A stretch of 7,156 nt of DNA from Rhodothermales bacterium (GTDB taxonomy: Bacteria; Bacteroidota; Rhodothermia; Rhodothermales; UBA10348). Each line of letters begins with the position of its first letter. Position 1 is the first letter of the stretch. A program made the translations under genes and the position numbers. The stretch is from assembly GCA_013003255.1 (NCBI GenBank), contig JABDJZ010000327.1, positions 1 to 7,156 on the forward strand, in the 5' to 3' direction. Under the pieces are notes generated by a model. The model worked only from the letters and a program-made list of their open reading frames with translations. It was not told the origin of the DNA and did no database searches. Below are positions 5,928 through 7,156 of the stretch, in pieces.

Positions 5928-7156
5928 CCGACATACCGGAGCACGACACGGGCTCGGCCTCCCACGCCGGGTCGGCGAACGCGGTACCCGACGTCAGCGT
6001 GGTGATCGTGAACTACAACGTCCGGGACTTCCTGGAGCAGGCCCTGCGTTCGGTCAGACGGGCCTCCGCACGCCTCGACGTGGAGGTTTTCGTGGCCGAC
6101 AACAACTCGGTGGACGGCTCGGTGCCGATGGTTCGGGAGCGGTTCCCCGAGGTTCACCTGCTGGCGAATGAGGACAACGTTGGGTTCGGCGTCGCCAACA
6201 ACATGGCCATCCGGCGTGCGCGGGGTCGCTATGTCCTCATCCTGAACCCCGACACCATTGTCCAGGAAGACACGCTCGAGCACTTCGTGTCCTTCATGGA
6301 TGGCCACCCCAATGCAGGCGCGGCGGGCTGCCAGATTCTCAACCCCGACGGCACCTTTGCTCCGGAGAGTCGGCGCTCCTTCCCCACGCCCCAGGTGGCT
6401 TTCTACCGGATGACCGGGCTGGCGCGCTTCTTCCCGAAGAGCCCGACGTTCGGACGGTACAACATGACGTTTCTGCCACGGGATGAGGTTGCCGAGGTTG
6501 ACGCACTGTCTGGATCCTGCATGTTCGTCCGGCGCGAGGCTCTGCTGGGTAACCCCGAGGCCGGTTCGACGGGCATCGGGCTGTTCGACGAGGACTTCTT
6601 CATGTATGGCGAAGACCTGGATCTGTGCTATCGCATTCAGGAAGCCGGCTGGAAGATCTACTACACCCCGGGGACCCAGATCATCCATTACAAGGGTGAG
6701 AGCACCAAGAAAGGGGAGTTTCGCTACGTCAAGCTCTTCTATGGCGCGATGGTGCTCTTCACGCGCAAGCACCTCCAGAATCGCCACTCCCGGGTCTTTG
6801 CCGGGATCCTGCAGGCGGCCATCCTGGCCCGGGCCGGGTTCTCGGTGGCTTCCCGGGCTGCCTCACGACTGCTCCCAGCCGCAACCGACTTTGCCCTGGT
6901 CTACCTGGCCGTCGTGGCACTGGCCTGGCTCAGGTCTTCCCAGCTCGGCGCGCCGCTCTCGCCCCTCTATTTCACCGCTGTCGCGCCTGCCTATGGGCTC
7001 GGGACGCTCAGCGGAATTCTGCTCTCCGGGGGCTATGCGCTTCCGGACCGCGGCCGAATCAGGCCGGTGCTCATCGGCATCGTCATCGGCTTCCTGACGG
7101 TCAGCGCGGTCTCCTTCTTTGCGAAGGAAATCGCGTTCTCCCGAGCCGTAGTGTTG
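5915..7156 (+). CDS. Family 2 glycosyltransferase fused to a polyprenyl sugar-phosphotransferase-like membrane region (partial, runs off right edge)
   Basis: GT-A fold glycosyltransferase (family 2, rhamnosyltransferase/WbbL-like), expected to add a sugar from a nucleotide donor during surface polysaccharide synthesis on the cytoplasmic face. Using TTG 5915 as residue 1, the catalytic domain starts at VSVVIVNYN (27-35), followed by DNNSVDGS (62-69), NPDT (111-114, the DXD-like metal site), SGSCMFVRR (199-207), and FFMYGEDLDL (228-237) with the likely catalytic base at E233/D234. HYKGESTKK (258-266) is typical of Bacteroidota members. After about residue 320 the chain turns hydrophobic (helices near 326-340, 351-371 and 385-402). 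It contains GGY (372-374) and FSRAVVL (408-414), reminiscent of the N-terminal membrane part of WbaP/PglC-type or CoA_binding_3 proteins. The 414 visible codons contain no stop. The start is uncertain: TTG 5915, or an in-frame ATG at 5825 inside the MATE gene; no ATG lies between 5915 and the first catalytic strand. Confidence 0.9.
   Translation, partial: MTDSPDIPEHDTGSASHAGSANAVPDVSVVIVNYNVRDFLEQALRSVRRASARLDVEVFVADNNSVDGSVPMVRERFPEVHLLANEDNVGFGVANNMAIRRARGRYVLILNPDTIVQEDTLEHFVSFMDGHPNAGAAGCQILNPDGTFAPESRRSFPTPQVAFYRMTGLARFFPKSPTFGRYNMTFLPRDEVAEVDALSGSCMFVRREALLGNPEAGSTGIGLFDEDFFMYGEDLDLCYRIQEAGWKIYYTPGTQIIHYKGESTKKGEFRYVKLFYGAMVLFTRKHLQNRHSRVFAGILQAAILARAGFSVASRAASRLLPAATDFALVYLAVVALAWLRSSQLGAPLSPLYFTAVAPAYGLGTLSGILLSGGYALPDRGRIRPVLIGIVIGFLTVSAVSFFAKEIAFSRAVVL

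Noticed and set aside
5924..6787. A 287-codon open frame on the minus strand opposite the glycosyltransferase
   Set aside because: It is the antisense shadow of a GC-rich gene. It shows no recognisable domain, is rich in His/Arg/Val/Gly as antisense frames are, and the plus strand carries clear GT2 motifs over the same bases.

Overview
The window looks like a piece of a GC-rich chromosome from the Bacteroidota/Rhodothermota side of the bacterial tree (Rhodothermus- or Salinibacter-like). This is an inference from three things: the act gene order, the style of the glycosyltransferase (a Bacteroidota-like H-Y-K-G-E-S-T-K-K segment), and the lack of clear Shine-Dalgarno sequences before the genes. 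No rRNA, tRNA, CRISPR array, insertion sequence or phage gene was seen.

Layout: four genes lie on the minus strand and one on the plus strand, with almost no free DNA. Read in the direction of transcription from about 5.9 kb leftward, the minus-strand genes are a NorM-type MATE efflux transporter (4476-5927), a 93-bp gap carrying a 10-bp direct repeat and a small palindrome, and then actA (3735-4382), actB (592-3747) and the start of actC (572 to the left edge). Diverging from the MATE gene, a family 2 glycosyltransferase runs on the plus strand from about 5915 off the right edge. Its visible C-terminal part is a membrane region resembling the N-terminal part of polyprenyl-phosphate sugar-phosphotransferases.

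How the genes work together: ActA (pentaheme cytochrome c), ActB (Tat-exported, possibly lipid-anchored, iron-sulfur and molybdopterin-enzyme-like subunit) and ActC (NrfD-like quinol-binding membrane subunit) are the first three subunits of Alternative Complex III. This complex is a quinol:electron-acceptor oxidoreductase that replaces the bc1 complex and passes electrons to a cytochrome c or directly to a terminal oxidase. The rest of the operon (actD, actE, actF, often followed by oxidase genes) is expected beyond the left edge. The MATE pump and the glycosyltransferase have no evident functional tie to the respiratory operon.

I did not find a previously undescribed system. The points most worth checking are the repeat-bearing leader upstream of actA, the glycosyltransferase fusion, and the very tight, start-ambiguous divergent junction near 5.87-5.93 kb.
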